Assembly (NCBI GenBank): GCA_934096805.1
Contig: CAKOMW010000001.1
Coordinates: 62,001-126,000, forward strand
Direction: 5' to 3'
From: an uncultured Bacilli bacterium
GTDB lineage: Bacteria; Bacillota_I; Bacilli_A; RF39; UBA660
DNA: 64,000 nucleotides
Each line of letters starts with the position of its first letter. Position 1 is the first letter of the stretch. The notes beneath the pieces are model-generated. The model saw nothing but the letters and a program-made list of their open reading frames with translations. It did no database searches and was not told the DNA's origin. Made by a program: the position numbers and the translations under genes. Shown piece after piece: positions 24,202 through 33,981 of this stretch.

Positions 24202-27200
24202 TTAGACCTCCTTTATTTCTATTAATTCATTGTTTAATATAGAGTATAAGTACATTTCTACTTTTTTGTTTGAGATTTGGTTTATGTACTTTTTATATAT
24301 TTCTAGTTGTTTTAAATAGGCTTCGTCTTTTGTATTCTGTAGCTTGTAGTCTATTATCTTTATTTTGTCTTCATATTCTAGCAGTAAATCTATTATACCA
24401 TGATATTCATTGTTTGTGTCACTAAATATGAATTCATGTTCTTTATAAATGATTGCATTTTTTATGTCTAATTGGTTTATTAGGTTTTGTATTTTTTTAT
24501 TTTCTGTTTTTTTAGTGAAGTCGGTTGTTTCAAATAGTTCATGCATTTTTGTTCCATATTCCATGTTGTTTATTTCTTCTTTTGTTAGTAATTTTTTGAT
24601 GTTTTTTGATGCTCTTTGTTCTTCTAGGGTGGTGTTTTTTATATCTAGTTTTATTTCGGTTATTTTGGTTTTATCTTTTTCGTCTAATTCCTTGATTGGT
24701 TTTGATATTTGATAGTCTTTGGTTAGCGGGATTTGATTTAGGTCTATTTGGTTTATGTATTTTACTAAGTTTTGTTTTATTGAGTTTATGATGTCTAGGA
24801 ATGATGTGTATTTTTTTCTTATTTTTTGGTCTACTAGTGTGTTATGAATGTTTACTGGTTCGTCTTTTAGGCTTGTTACTATTATCATTTTTTCTTTTAC
24901 TCTTGTTACGTCTACGTAGAAGAGTCTGATTCTTTCTGAGATGTCTTCTTCATTGTATTTATTTATTATTAGGTCTTTGATTATTGTTTCAGTTATTCCT
25001 TCATCGAAGTATGGAGTTATTATTCCGTATTCATTGTCGTAGATGAATTTATCTTTTATGTCTTGTTTATTGAATGGTTTGTGGAGACCAGAGAAGTAGC
25101 ATATTGGAAATTCTAGTCCTTTTGATTTATGAATGTTCATTAATTTTACATTGTTGGTTGTTTCAATATTTAGACTGTATTTTATTTCTTCTTTGGTTTC
25201 AATTACTTGGTTTAGGTATTCGATGAAGTCTTTTAGAGTGTATCCTAAGGATGAGAGGTTGCTTGCCATTTCTTTTGTTTTTTCTAGTCTTATTAGTGAA
25301 TCATTTATGTCTTTTGTTTTTATAATTTTTTCATAGAAGTTAAATTCTTTTAGGATTTGGTTTATTGTTGTTTCAATGTTTTGGCTTTCTATATTTTTTG
25401 CTATTTCTTTACATTTATTGTATGTTTCTGTTTCTTTTATTTTGTTTTCTTTTAGGTTTTTGAATATAATTTCGTCTTTTGTTTCTTTTAGAAAGCTTCT
25501 TTCAATGCTGACATAGCAATATTTTGCTTCTTTGTCAATATTGTTTTCTTTTATCTTTATGATTAGGGTTATGATGTTTTTTAGGACTAGAATGTCGTCT
25601 TTTTGGGTTAGGGTTTCGTCTTGCATTACTAGTAGTGGTATTTGCATGTATTCAAAGACTTTTTTATAGGTTTCAAAGGCGCTTCCACGGTCCATGATGA
25701 TGCAAAAGTCATTGTATGTAACGTCTTGTAGTTGGTTATTTTTCACTACTTGGTATTTATTTTTTATTTTGTCTTTTATGTCTTTGGCGATTATGAATGC
25801 TTCGATTTCTTCTTTGGTGTAGTTCTCATCTTTTTCGTAGTTGTATATTTCTAGGTTGTAGTTTTGATTGTTTTTATTTTGTTCGTATGTATTATTGCCA
25901 AAAATCATTTTGTGTGTTTTTTCGTAGTCTGCTCCCCCGATTTGTTTGTCCATGATAAGGTTAAATATTTCGTTTATATTGTTTAGGACTTCTTTTCGGG
26001 ACCTAAAGTTTTTTAAAAGGTCTATTTTATATCCGTTTATGTTGTTTTTGTAGTCTTCATATTTTTTCTTGAAGATGTCGGGGTTGGCGTTTCTAAATCT
26101 ATAAATTGATTGTTTTATGTCTCCGACCATATAGATATTGTTTCTTTCGATTAGGTTTAGGAATGTTTCTTGGAGGTCGCTTGTGTCTTGATATTCGTCA
26201 ACCATAATTTCGTTGTATGTGTTTTTTAGTTCTTCTCTGATGTTTGGATTTTCTTTTACTACTTTGATGGCCATTTTGGCGATGTCATCGAACTCATAGG
26301 CATTGTTTTTTTGTTTGTATTTGGTTACTTGTTTGTCTAATTCTTGAATTATTTCTATTATTATTTGAACGTGATCTTTAGTGCTTAGGATGCCTTGTTT
26401 TAATTCTTCTTGGCTGTTGTATTTTAGTTTTTTTGTTAGTTCTTTTAGTTTTTCTGATAGTTGTTTTTTTAGTTTTTTTCCTTCTTCTTCGGTTCCTTTT
26501 GGAACTTTTGGTAGCTCTATTTCTTTTGCTTTTAAAAGATCATTATAGTTTTTAGGGTTTGATATTTTGCTTAGTTCATTTGCGATTTTTTCATAATATT
26601 CTTCGTCTATATACTGTTCTAGTTCATAGAATATGCTTTCTATTTCTTGTTGGATTTCAATTAGGTTATTGGTATAGATTTTAATATTTTTACTTATTGT
26701 TTCATCATTATAATAGTTATTTATGTAGTTGTTTAAATATTCTTCTTTGTCATATTTTTTATCTAATGATGATGATATTTTTAGGATTGCTTTAGTTATT
26801 TCTTCATCATTTTTGGTACAGAAGCTGTCTACTAGGTTTATAAATTTTGGTTCTTTTTCTTTGTATAGGTTTTCTAAGATGTTTTCTAGTAATTGTTTTC
26901 TTTTTATTGTTATTATAATGCTGTCGGTTGGTTTTATATTTTTAGGAATGTTTAGTAAGTAGTTATATTTTTTTACTACTGATAGGGCATAACTGTCAAA
27001 GGTTGTGATGTATGCTTGTTCTAGATAATTTAATTGGTCTTTTAGATCGGGATCTTTTTTTATTTTTTTTCTTATTCTTTCTTTCATTTCTTCGGCTGCG
27101 GCGTTGGTGAATGTTAGAATAAGGAGCTCATTTATGTTTACTTTTTGTTTTAGTTTTCTTATTACTCTTTCAGATAGAACTGCGGTTTTACCTGAGCCTG

Positions 27201-27270
27201 CTCCGGCAGAGACAATGATATTTTTTCCGTCTTCATTTATTGCTTGTTGTTGTTCAAGAGTCCAGTTCAT
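24202..27270 (-). CDS. addA: ATP-dependent helicase/nuclease subunit A
   Basis: AddA is the helicase-nuclease motor that, with AddB, resects double-strand breaks for RecA loading. The 1022-residue protein starts with a Q-motif (WTLEQQQAI) and Walker A SAGAGSGKT at 21-29. Other UvrD-type motifs are LTFTNAAAEEMKERI, DEYQDTSDLQ (Walker B), DIKQSIYRFRNANPDIF, NFRSRKEVL, MNIHKSKGLEFPICYF and RLFYVDVTR. The C-terminal PD-(D/E)xK nuclease domain shows EHEF, GIIDLL and IIDYK. It overlaps addB by 17 bases. Its length is somewhat below the roughly 1200 of Bacillus AddA. Confidence 0.95.
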   Translation of the reverse strand: MNWTLEQQQAINEDGKNIIVSAGAGSGKTAVLSERVIRKLKQKVNINELLILTFTNAAAEEMKERIRKKIKKDPDLKDQLNYLEQAYITTFDSYALSVVKKYNYLLNIPKNIKPTDSIIITIKRKQLLENILENLYKEKEPKFINLVDSFCTKNDEEITKAILKISSSLDKKYDKEEYLNNYINNYYNDETISKNIKIYTNNLIEIQQEIESIFYELEQYIDEEYYEKIANELSKISNPKNYNDLLKAKEIELPKVPKGTEEEGKKLKKQLSEKLKELTKKLKYNSQEELKQGILSTKDHVQIIIEIIQELDKQVTKYKQKNNAYEFDDIAKMAIKVVKENPNIREELKNTYNEIMVDEYQDTSDLQETFLNLIERNNIYMVGDIKQSIYRFRNANPDIFKKKYEDYKNNINGYKIDLLKNFRSRKEVLNNINEIFNLIMDKQIGGADYEKTHKMIFGNNTYEQNKNNQNYNLEIYNYEKDENYTKEEIEAFIIAKDIKDKIKNKYQVVKNNQLQDVTYNDFCIIMDRGSAFETYKKVFEYMQIPLLVMQDETLTQKDDILVLKNIITLIIKIKENNIDKEAKYCYVSIERSFLKETKDEIIFKNLKENKIKETETYNKCKEIAKNIESQNIETTINQILKEFNFYEKIIKTKDINDSLIRLEKTKEMASNLSSLGYTLKDFIEYLNQVIETKEEIKYSLNIETTNNVKLMNIHKSKGLEFPICYFSGLHKPFNKQDIKDKFIYDNEYGIITPYFDEGITETIIKDLIINKYNEEDISERIRLFYVDVTRVKEKMIIVTSLKDEPVNIHNTLVDQKIRKKYTSFLDIINSIKQNLVKYINQIDLNQIPLTKDYQISKPIKELDEKDKTKITEIKLDIKNTTLEEQRASKNIKKLLTKEEINNMEYGTKMHELFETTDFTKKTENKKIQNLINQLDIKNAIIYKEHEFIFSDTNNEYHGIIDLLLEYEDKIKIIDYKLQNTKDEAYLKQLEIYKKYINQISNKKVEMYLYSILNNELIEIKEV

Positions 27271-29623
27271 TTTCTTCCTCCTTTTCTATTTTTATATAGA
27301 TATTGTTTTTTGGTGTTTTAAAGCATAGGTCTTGGTATTTACAGTATTCACAGGATTTGTTTATACCATTTATTATTTTAGGATTTATATCGAAATCGGC
27401 TTTTTCGATGTTTTCTATTGTCTGGTCAATTATTTTGTCGGTTTTGGTGATTAAGTTTTTTATTTCATCGTCGGTTATAGTTTTTGATGTTATGTAAAAG
27501 TTTCCTGTTTTAGTTGTTTTTAATCCTTTTATTAGTTCGCTGTTTTCGTAGGTGTTGTCAAATTCTTTTAGAATGTTTTTATCTTCGTTGCTGTAGCCAT
27601 TTAGTTTTAAATTGTCTAGTTTTTGTTTTTCATATGTTTTTTTAGGGTCTTTTACTATTTCTTTATGGAGTACTTGTTGAAGATAGAATCCAGCGAATTT
27701 TGGATTTTTTATTTTGGTTAGATTGCTTGCTAAATAGAGATATACTGGCAATTGCATTGATAGTCCGTAGTCTACTAGGTCTAGTTTTATGTCGGTGTTT
27801 CCTGTTTTATAGTCTATTATGGCTATTATTCCTTGTTCGTTGTATAGGATTTTATCGATTATACCTTTGAATGTTATTTTCAGATTTTTATCTTTTTCTA
27901 TTATTACTTCTTGTTCGGTTAATATTTGGTTTAGGTTTTGATATTTTGTTTGTTCTTTTATTGTTTTTATAGTGAAGCTTATTTCTTTTTTTATTTTTTC
28001 TATAAAGTGTATTTCTTTATTGGTTAGGGTGTAATTATTTTCTTTTATATAGTTATCAACAGTTTTGTTAATATCTATTTCTTCTTTTAGACCTTTTTCT
28101 AGACAATAATGGAAGATGCTACCGATTTTAGCTGATATGTTTGTTTCGTATGGGTCTAATTTTAGGATGTCTTTTATGTAATAAGCAAAAGCACATTTAT
28201 TATAAGTATCCATTTTGGTGTATGATAGGTTTAGTTTGTTGTCTAAGTAAGCATACATTTCTTTGGTATTTATTTTGGTGTAGTTGTTATTGTATTTTTG
28301 ATATGGTATTTCATAGTTATTCTTTAGGATGTTTAGTTCTTCGTCTACTGTGTTGTATTTTGTGTAATTGTCTAGTTTTTTGGCTAGTTTTAATTTATTG
28401 TTTAAAGCTGAATAGCTTGTTTGGATATTGTTTTTTGGGATTTCTTCTTGGATGTTTAGTTCTTCGATTAATTGAGATGAATAACATTCTTGTTTACCAT
28501 CCTTTTTTTTGTAAGTAATTATGAGATTTTTGATGTTTTTAATGTTTTTGATAGTGCTTTGTTTTATCATTTTGTTTAGTTCAATTGTTTTATTTAGATT
28601 TAGTTCTTCTTTTAGGTTGTCTGTTAGGTAGTCTTCATCTTTTTTTAAATGGGGTATGTTTTTTTGGTTGAAGTTTAGCATAAAGACATAGTTGGTTTCT
28701 TCAACTTCTGTGTTATAGTCTATTATTTCTATTTGGTTTTGGTATTTTTGAACTTTTGTATAGGTTGTTTTTAAGTCATTTATTACTAGTTGTTTTACTC
28801 TTTCAAAATTATCTATTTTGATATATTTATTTAGAATATTTATTATTTTATTTATTGTGTCTTTGTCTTTATATTGATTGTTTACTATTTCAATTGTTTT
28901 TTTTATATCATTTTGGTAGTTTTTTATGAATGTTTGTCCTATTTCTGTTTCATAGATTGATGTTTTTGTTGTTTGTTCTAAAGGGATATTGTATAAATCA
29001 AATATCATTGGTAGTTTTTTTAAGTATGATTCATCAATATTTGTTAGTTTTATGTTGTTTATTGGAATTTTGTTTTCAATCAATTTTGCGATTTCTGTTG
29101 CGACAAATTCTATTTCTTCGTCGATTGTTTTTAGTTCATATATTTTTGGCTTATATTCTTTGTAGTTTTTTTCTATTATTTTAACGTTTGCGATTTTTTT
29201 TAGGTCGTTTATTATTTTGTTATCAAAGTTATCTAAATAGTCGTAGTGATAGAATATTATGTCTTTGTTTTTTATTAATGCTGGAAAGTTTTCGTCTTTT
29301 GTTAGTAGATTTTGTTTTTTTAGTTCATTTTTTAGAACTTGTAAGTGTGTTAGTTTTTTGTTTTTGTACTTTTTATCTTCGATATAGATTAGGTTTTCTA
29401 AGTACATGGTGGCTATTTCGTATTTATAGTTATATTTTTCTATTAAGTATAGGATTGCGTTTTCATCGTATGTGAAGTATAGTTTTTTTATTAGTTCTTT
29501 TTTTGTTAGCAGTTTTATGTTTAATAGTTTTTTTTCTTTAGTTAATTGTTTTAGTATTTTATTTTTAGTGTTTTGTTCACAGATAATAATTGTTTCATTT
29601 TTTATATTGTCTAGGTTTGTCAT
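27254..29623 (-). CDS. addB: AddB-type nuclease subunit, shortened
   Basis: A 789-residue partner of AddA. The C-terminal nuclease domain is well defined: YTKMDTYNKCAFAYYIKDIL, the metal-site segment TFKGIIDKILY...IAIIDYKTGN, and CEYCKYQDLC, giving with C of YNKC the four cysteines of the AddB-type iron-sulfur cluster. The N-terminal part is an inactivated helicase-like region. I see no Walker A motif, whereas B. subtilis AddB (1166 residues) has one. The protein is therefore an AddB shortened by about a third, with extremely K/N/I-rich composition. It has a strong GGAGGT start signal and overlaps addA. Confidence 0.85.
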   Translation of the reverse strand: MTNLDNIKNETIIICEQNTKNKILKQLTKEKKLLNIKLLTKKELIKKLYFTYDENAILYLIEKYNYKYEIATMYLENLIYIEDKKYKNKKLTHLQVLKNELKKQNLLTKDENFPALIKNKDIIFYHYDYLDNFDNKIINDLKKIANVKIIEKNYKEYKPKIYELKTIDEEIEFVATEIAKLIENKIPINNIKLTNIDESYLKKLPMIFDLYNIPLEQTTKTSIYETEIGQTFIKNYQNDIKKTIEIVNNQYKDKDTINKIINILNKYIKIDNFERVKQLVINDLKTTYTKVQKYQNQIEIIDYNTEVEETNYVFMLNFNQKNIPHLKKDEDYLTDNLKEELNLNKTIELNKMIKQSTIKNIKNIKNLIITYKKKDGKQECYSSQLIEELNIQEEIPKNNIQTSYSALNNKLKLAKKLDNYTKYNTVDEELNILKNNYEIPYQKYNNNYTKINTKEMYAYLDNKLNLSYTKMDTYNKCAFAYYIKDILKLDPYETNISAKIGSIFHYCLEKGLKEEIDINKTVDNYIKENNYTLTNKEIHFIEKIKKEISFTIKTIKEQTKYQNLNQILTEQEVIIEKDKNLKITFKGIIDKILYNEQGIIAIIDYKTGNTDIKLDLVDYGLSMQLPVYLYLASNLTKIKNPKFAGFYLQQVLHKEIVKDPKKTYEKQKLDNLKLNGYSNEDKNILKEFDNTYENSELIKGLKTTKTGNFYITSKTITDDEIKNLITKTDKIIDQTIENIEKADFDINPKIINGINKSCEYCKYQDLCFKTPKNNIYIKIEKEEENELDS

Positions 29624-29663
29624 ATTTAGTACCTCCTTTATAATTATAGCACAATTTTTTGTA

Positions 29664-29694
29664 TTAAAAAAAGTACAGTTTTTGTACTTTTTAA
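29664..29694 (-). terminator. Terminator of the PLP-enzyme operon
   Basis: TTAAAAAAAGTACA and TGTACTTTTTAA form a stem around a short T-rich loop, ending on the minus strand in a run of T residues. It separates the aluminium-resistance-family gene from addB. Confidence 0.75.
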
Positions 29695-29722
29695 TAGTTT
29701 ATTATTTTTGTTTTTGTTTCTT

Positions 29723-30967
29723 TTATTCGATGTTTTCGATGGCTTTAGCTAGGGCTATTTTTCCGTATTCATATGTTAAGCCTCCTTGTTGGTAAGCTAT
29801 GTATGGTTCTCTGATTGGAGCGTCGCATGAAATTTCTATTGATGAACCTTGAATGAATGAGCCTGAGGCCATGATTATTTGATCATCGTATCCTGGCATG
29901 TCCCATGGCATTGGGAGAGCATTTGAATCTACTGCTGATGCCATTTGTATTCCTTGGGTGTATTTTATTACTTTTTCTTTGTCCCTAAAGATTATATTTT
30001 GGACGATGTCTGCTCGTGGATCATTGTATTTTGGTTCGGTTTCATATCCCAATTTTTCTAGGGCTTTTGATGTTAGAATGGCTATTTTGGTACTTGAGTT
30101 AACAACGTTTGGAGCAAGGTATAGTCCTTGAAGGATTGCTTTGTTAGTGTTTCCGGTTGGTCCTACTTCCTTGGCTTGTCCCGGAACGTTTAAGCGTTCT
30201 GCTACTAACTCAATTAGATGCTTTTTACCTGTTACGTATGCTCCGTTTGGGGCAATTCCTGCTCCTAAGTTCTTTATTAGGGAACCTACAGCAATGTCTG
30301 CTCCTAGTTCGATTGGTTCTTTTTTATTTACAAATTCACAGTAACAGTTGTCTACCATTATAATGACGTTTTTATCTATTTTTCTTATTTCTTGGATTAC
30401 TTTTTCTAGTTTGTCTAGGGTTATACTCTTTCTAGTTGAGTAACCTTTTGATCTTTGTATTTCTATTACTTTTATTTTTTTTGTTGTTAGGGTTTGTTTT
30501 ATTTTTTCGTAGTTAAAGTCATTTTCTACTAGGTCTATTTGTTCATAGTTTATGTTGTATGATTTTAGACTACTTTGGTTTTCTTTTATTCCTATTACTT
30601 CATGTAATGTGTCGTATGGCAGTCCAGTTATTGATAATAGGGTGTCTCCGGGTCTTAGTAAGGCAAATAGGGTTGTTGATAGAGCGTGGGTTCCTGAGAT
30701 AAATTGGTTTCTTACTAGGGAGTCTTCGGATTTAAAAATTTCACTATAGACTTGTTCTATTTTGTCTCGTCCTAAATCATTGTATCCATATCCTGTTGTT
30801 TGATTGAAGTGTATTTCTGATATGTTGTGTTTTTTAAAGGCGTTTAATACTTTTATACTGTTGTAAAGACAGATTTCGTTTTGTTTATCGAATTGTTCTT
30901 TTACTTCTTGTTCTGATTTGTTTAATAGTTTTATTGTTTCTTCTTTTATATTTAATTCATTATTCAT
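29723..30967 (-). CDS. Met-gamma-lyase-like PLP enzyme (aluminium resistance family)
   Basis: A 414-residue fold-type I PLP protein of the family annotated as methionine gamma-lyase-like or aluminium resistance protein (B. subtilis YnbB group). Characteristic blocks are FNQTTGYGYNDLGRD, RNQFISGTHALST, DTLLSITGLPYDTL, IQRSKGYSTRKS, MVDNCYCEFV, then GSLIKNLG with the predicted PLP lysine, GAGIAPNGAYV and VGPTGNTNKAILQGLYLAPNVV. The biochemical reaction is not established for the family. An ATG five codons upstream exists, but 30967 is preferred as it follows GGAGGAG. It overlaps the end of the SDR gene by eight bases, so the two are one unit. Confidence 0.9.
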   Translation of the reverse strand: MNNELNIKEETIKLLNKSEQEVKEQFDKQNEICLYNSIKVLNAFKKHNISEIHFNQTTGYGYNDLGRDKIEQVYSEIFKSEDSLVRNQFISGTHALSTTLFALLRPGDTLLSITGLPYDTLHEVIGIKENQSSLKSYNINYEQIDLVENDFNYEKIKQTLTTKKIKVIEIQRSKGYSTRKSITLDKLEKVIQEIRKIDKNVIIMVDNCYCEFVNKKEPIELGADIAVGSLIKNLGAGIAPNGAYVTGKKHLIELVAERLNVPGQAKEVGPTGNTNKAILQGLYLAPNVVNSSTKIAILTSKALEKLGYETEPKYNDPRADIVQNIIFRDKEKVIKYTQGIQMASAVDSNALPMPWDMPGYDDQIIMASGSFIQGSSIEISCDAPIREPYIAYQQGGLTYEYGKIALAKAIENIE

Positions 30968-31709
30968 ATTTTTCTCCTCCATCTACGTTTATTATTTGAT
31001 TGTTTATATAGTTTGCATCATCGGTTGCTAAGAATGTTATAACTTTTGCTATTTCTTCTTTTTCTGCAAATCTATTTAGTAGTATTTTCTTTTCTTCATT
31101 TCTTATTTGTTCTTCAGATAAGTCTTTATTCATATCTGTTTTGGTCCATCCTGGGGAAATGGCATTTACAGTTATGTATGGACTTAGCTGTAAGGCTAGG
31201 TTATGGGTTAAAGATATGATTCCAGCTTTTGAAGCGTCATAATCTAGGCTTTCTGGATAGTAACTGTAAGTGGCATTGGTTGAGGCAACGTTTATTATTT
31301 TTCCTTGTTTTTGTTTTAGCATGTGGCTTGAAGTGTGTTTTGATACAAGGAATGTTCCTACAAGATTTGTTTCTAATATTTCCATGAAGTTTTCTTTGGT
31401 TTTATCTTCGAAAGTGGTATCATTGCATATTGAGGCATTGTTTATTAGAACGTCTATTTTTCCGAATTCTTTTATTGATTCATTTATCATGTTTATTATT
31501 TCTTGCTCATTTTTTATGTCTGCTTTTACAAGGAGGGTGTTGGTATTAAAATCTTTTTTTAGTTGTTGTTCTAATTCTTTTGCTTGGTTAATACTATTAT
31601 TATAGTTTATTATGACATTTGCTCCTTGTTTGGCTACTTCATAGGCTGTTGCTGCTCCGATGCCACGTGATGCTCCGGTTATTAGTATTGTTTTGTTTTT
31701 TAGTTTCAT
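30960..31709 (-). CDS. SDR-family oxidoreductase (FabG-like)
   Basis: A 249-residue short-chain dehydrogenase/reductase. GASRGIGAATA is the cofactor-binding motif, NNASI replaces the common NNAG, the catalytic serine is in INVASTN, Y-x-x-x-K is in YDASKAG, and the ending INVDGGEKYE is typical. NADP preference and substrate cannot be told. It is a paralogue-type neighbour to the SDR at 11576-12322 but clearly diverged. It precedes the PLP enzyme with overlap, so the pair may act on related substrates. AAAGGACTGAT lies before the ATG. Confidence 0.87.
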   Translation of the reverse strand: MKLKNKTILITGASRGIGAATAYEVAKQGANVIINYNNSINQAKELEQQLKKDFNTNTLLVKADIKNEQEIINMINESIKEFGKIDVLINNASICNDTTFEDKTKENFMEILETNLVGTFLVSKHTSSHMLKQKQGKIINVASTNATYSYYPESLDYDASKAGIISLTHNLALQLSPYITVNAISPGWTKTDMNKDLSEEQIRNEEKKILLNRFAEKEEIAKVITFLATDDANYINNQIINVDGGEKYE

Positions 31710-31817
31710 TTTATCAGTCCTTTATGTGCAAATTATAGCATTTTTTATCTTGTTTTGTCAATTTTACGTAAAGTGGTTGTTTTTAGGACTTTTATGATGG
31801 TTTTTATAGTTGTTTTG

Positions 31818-31826
31818 TGGTATAAT
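31818..31826 (+). promoter_or_regulatory. Extended -10 promoter of mscS
   Basis: TGGTATAAT is a consensus extended -10 (TG-n-TATAAT) 27 bases before the MscS start codon, with no good -35 box. It lies in the divergent region with the SDR gene. Confidence 0.6.
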
Positions 31827-31852
31827 TGGTCTTCATACGAGGAGGTAATAGC

Positions 31853-32728
31853 ATGGAATTATTTGATATTATAAGTCGTTATATAAGTGATTTTACTGGT
31901 ATTAATGTTTCTTATATTAATTTATTTTTGTATAGTTTTATTAGTTATTTTGTTATAAAACTTTTTGTGAAGATTATTTGTTTTTTTAATACTAAGTTTA
32001 ACAAAAATGAAAGAATTTTGTATTTAGTTAATAGAAAGGTTAATACGATTGGTTTTATTCTGATTGTTGTTCTTCTTATTCTTATTTGGGAGAGTAAAAT
32101 TACTAAGTTAATGACTTTGATCAGTTTTATTAGTGCGGCGCTTGCATTTGCTCTTAGGGATTTTGTGTTTAATTTTTGTGCGGGAGTTTTTATAAATCTT
32201 AAGAAGCCTTTTAAAATTGAAGATAGGGTTGAGGTTGATGGAGTTGTTGGTGACGTGGTTAATATTAATTCGCTTACTTTTGATTTATTAGAGGTTAGTG
32301 ATAGAGATTGTGGGGAACAAAGTACTGGGATTATGATTCATGTTCCTAATTCTAAAATTTTTACTGGTAATGTTAAGAATTATACTGAAGCTTTTAAGTA
32401 TATTTGGGATGAGATTTCTATTAAAGTTCCTGCTTCTAGTGACATAGATCTTGTCAAATCTATTTTGTATGATATTGTTAGAAATAATGATATTGTAAAA
32501 AAGATTCCTTATAAGATGAAGAAGGAGCTTAATAGTGTTATTGGGGAGTATAGAATTTATTATAATAAGTTGGATCCAATTATTTATACTAATATTGTTG
32601 ATGGTTGTGCAAATCTTACAATTAGGTATTTGGCACATCCTAAAAAGGTTAGAAATATTAGAAGTGATATTTGTGATGATATATTGGTTGCTTCTCATGA
32701 GGGAAAGATTGTTTTGGTTAGTGAATAG
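31853..32728 (+). CDS. mscS: MscS-family mechanosensitive channel
   Basis: Opens under membrane tension to release solutes during hypo-osmotic shock. The 291-residue protein has three predicted N-terminal helices, the third being the glycine/alanine-rich pore helix ISFISAALAFALRDFVFNFCAGVFI, followed directly by the beta domain KKPFKIEDRVEVDGVVGDVVNINSL, which are family hallmarks. The C-terminal cytoplasmic part contains MIHVPNSKIFTGNVKNY. A start nine codons upstream is possible in frame, but ATG 31853 has GGAGGT. It ends in a strong hairpin shared with the prepilin gene. Confidence 0.9.
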   Translation: MELFDIISRYISDFTGINVSYINLFLYSFISYFVIKLFVKIICFFNTKFNKNERILYLVNRKVNTIGFILIVVLLILIWESKITKLMTLISFISAALAFALRDFVFNFCAGVFINLKKPFKIEDRVEVDGVVGDVVNINSLTFDLLEVSDRDCGEQSTGIMIHVPNSKIFTGNVKNYTEAFKYIWDEISIKVPASSDIDLVKSILYDIVRNNDIVKKIPYKMKKELNSVIGEYRIYYNKLDPIIYTNIVDGCANLTIRYLAHPKKVRNIRSDICDDILVASHEGKIVLVSE

Positions 32729-32769
32729 AAAAAAACTATATAATGTTTGCTCATTGTATAGTTTTTTTT
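32729..32769. terminator. Bidirectional terminator mscS / prepilin gene
   Basis: A 17-base stem (32729-32745 with 32752-32768, one G-T pair) around a six-base loop, with A-run on the left and T-run on the right, serving both convergent genes. Confidence 0.85.
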
Positions 32770-32771
32770 AA

Positions 32772-33185
32772 TTATTTTTTTGTTATTACTTCTTTGCCAT
32801 CTGTATTAATTTGTGCTTCTGTTGTCCCATTTCCACAGGCATTTCCAATGCTATATTTGTCAGTTGCTATATATATTGAGTAGACTACATTCCCAGTGCC
32901 ATCTTTTCTTACACTTACACAGCTAAATTGGTCGTAACCTTTGCCTTCAGTGTCTATTAAGTCACTAATCAGGTATTCTTTATCTTCATTATTAGTTGCA
33001 CTATCTTTTCTGTATTTATATTTTGCTTTACTTATTGCTAGTTTGGCATCACTATATATTTGATCTTCATTACTTTTATTTATTAACTTTATTACATTGG
33101 GTGTAGCAATAGCTGCGATTATTGAGATTATGGCTATTACTGCCAATAGTTCAATAAGAGTGAATGCTCTATTGTTTTTTTTCAT
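32772..33185 (-). CDS. Prepilin-like protein with type IV N-terminal motif
   Basis: A 137-residue pilin-type protein. It begins MKKNNRAFTLIELLAVIAIISIIAAI, the class III signal with the glutamate at position five after the processing site (between A7 and F8 by analogy), followed by the assembly helix. The soluble part has two cysteines (FSCVSV and GNACGN) that may form a disulfide. Such proteins belong to ComG-like transformation pili or type II-like systems. No prepilin peptidase, ATPase or platform gene is in the window, so its assembly machinery lies elsewhere. The start follows GAGGTA. Confidence 0.85.
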   Translation of the reverse strand: MKKNNRAFTLIELLAVIAIISIIAAIATPNVIKLINKSNEDQIYSDAKLAISKAKYKYRKDSATNNEDKEYLISDLIDTEGKGYDQFSCVSVRKDGTGNVVYSIYIATDKYSIGNACGNGTTEAQINTDGKEVITKK

Positions 33186-33247
33186 ATTTTTTACCTCGCT
33201 TTATGCTTTTTATCTTATATTTATTTTAATACTTTTTTTTATTTTTT

Positions 33248-33778
33248 TCAATATGTAATAGGTGTTCTATAGATTGTACTTAGGAGAATGTCTGTTAAAA
33301 AAATACTGATGAAGATAAAACTTGCTATTGATAGTTTGTGGATGCTTATTTTGTTTATTTTTTTATCTAGATATGGTTCAATTAAATATATTAAGATGAG
33401 TCCTCCAATAGCAAATGATATAACACTTCTTAGACAGACTAGGCCTTGGATGTTTAGAAATAGTCCTGTGTAGTCCCACAGTTTTACGTCGCTTACTTTT
33501 AAACAGTAAAGTCCTACTATATATTCTAAGATTCCAGTTACTAGCATCATTGATATAAATAGTATAATTGGATGTTTTTTTAATGGTTTTAAAAAGTATA
33601 TGAGTACTGCTCCTGCTCCATAGATTGGTAACCATGGTCCATATAGAACTCCTCTGTTGGAGATAGTGTGTTCTGTGAAATAGTAGAATATTACTTCGTA
33701 TAAGTATCCCACGATTGCTCCGACTACAAATATGGCTAGTAGATATATTAGTTTTTGGTATAATTCTCTTCTTTTCAT
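33248..33778 (-). CDS. CmpB-like membrane protein (putative ABC permease family)
   Basis: A 176-residue protein with about five transmembrane helices. The segment GYLYEVIFYY...ISNRGVLYGPWLPIYGAGAVLIYF is the hallmark of the family annotated as putative ABC transporter permease (PF06541 type, CmpB-like). GILEYIVG and VKLWDYTGLFLNIQGLVCLR are further conserved blocks. Function is not established, and no ATPase is adjacent. AAAGGAGT precedes the ATG. It is upstream of the prepilin gene on the same strand with a 62-base gap. Confidence 0.8.
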   Translation of the reverse strand: MKRRELYQKLIYLLAIFVVGAIVGYLYEVIFYYFTEHTISNRGVLYGPWLPIYGAGAVLIYFLKPLKKHPIILFISMMLVTGILEYIVGLYCLKVSDVKLWDYTGLFLNIQGLVCLRSVISFAIGGLILIYLIEPYLDKKINKISIHKLSIASFIFISIFLTDILLSTIYRTPITY

Positions 33779-33981
33779 AACTACTCCTTTATTATAAGAT
33801 TAGTATAACAAATTTTTGTAGTTTTTACTACTTTTTTTGTTTTTAAGTTGTTTTTAGTGTGTAATTTTTGTGATTAGTATAGTGATTTTTTGATTTTTGA
33901 TGATGGTTTTTATGTGAATTTTTGGTTTTTGTCATTTGCTTTTTTCTTTTATTTTTATTATATTTTTTTTGGGGTGATTTT

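Noticed and set aside
32288..32698. 136-codon minus-strand frame opposite mscS
   Set aside because: It is antisense to a clear MscS gene, is N/I-rich low complexity and has no start signal.
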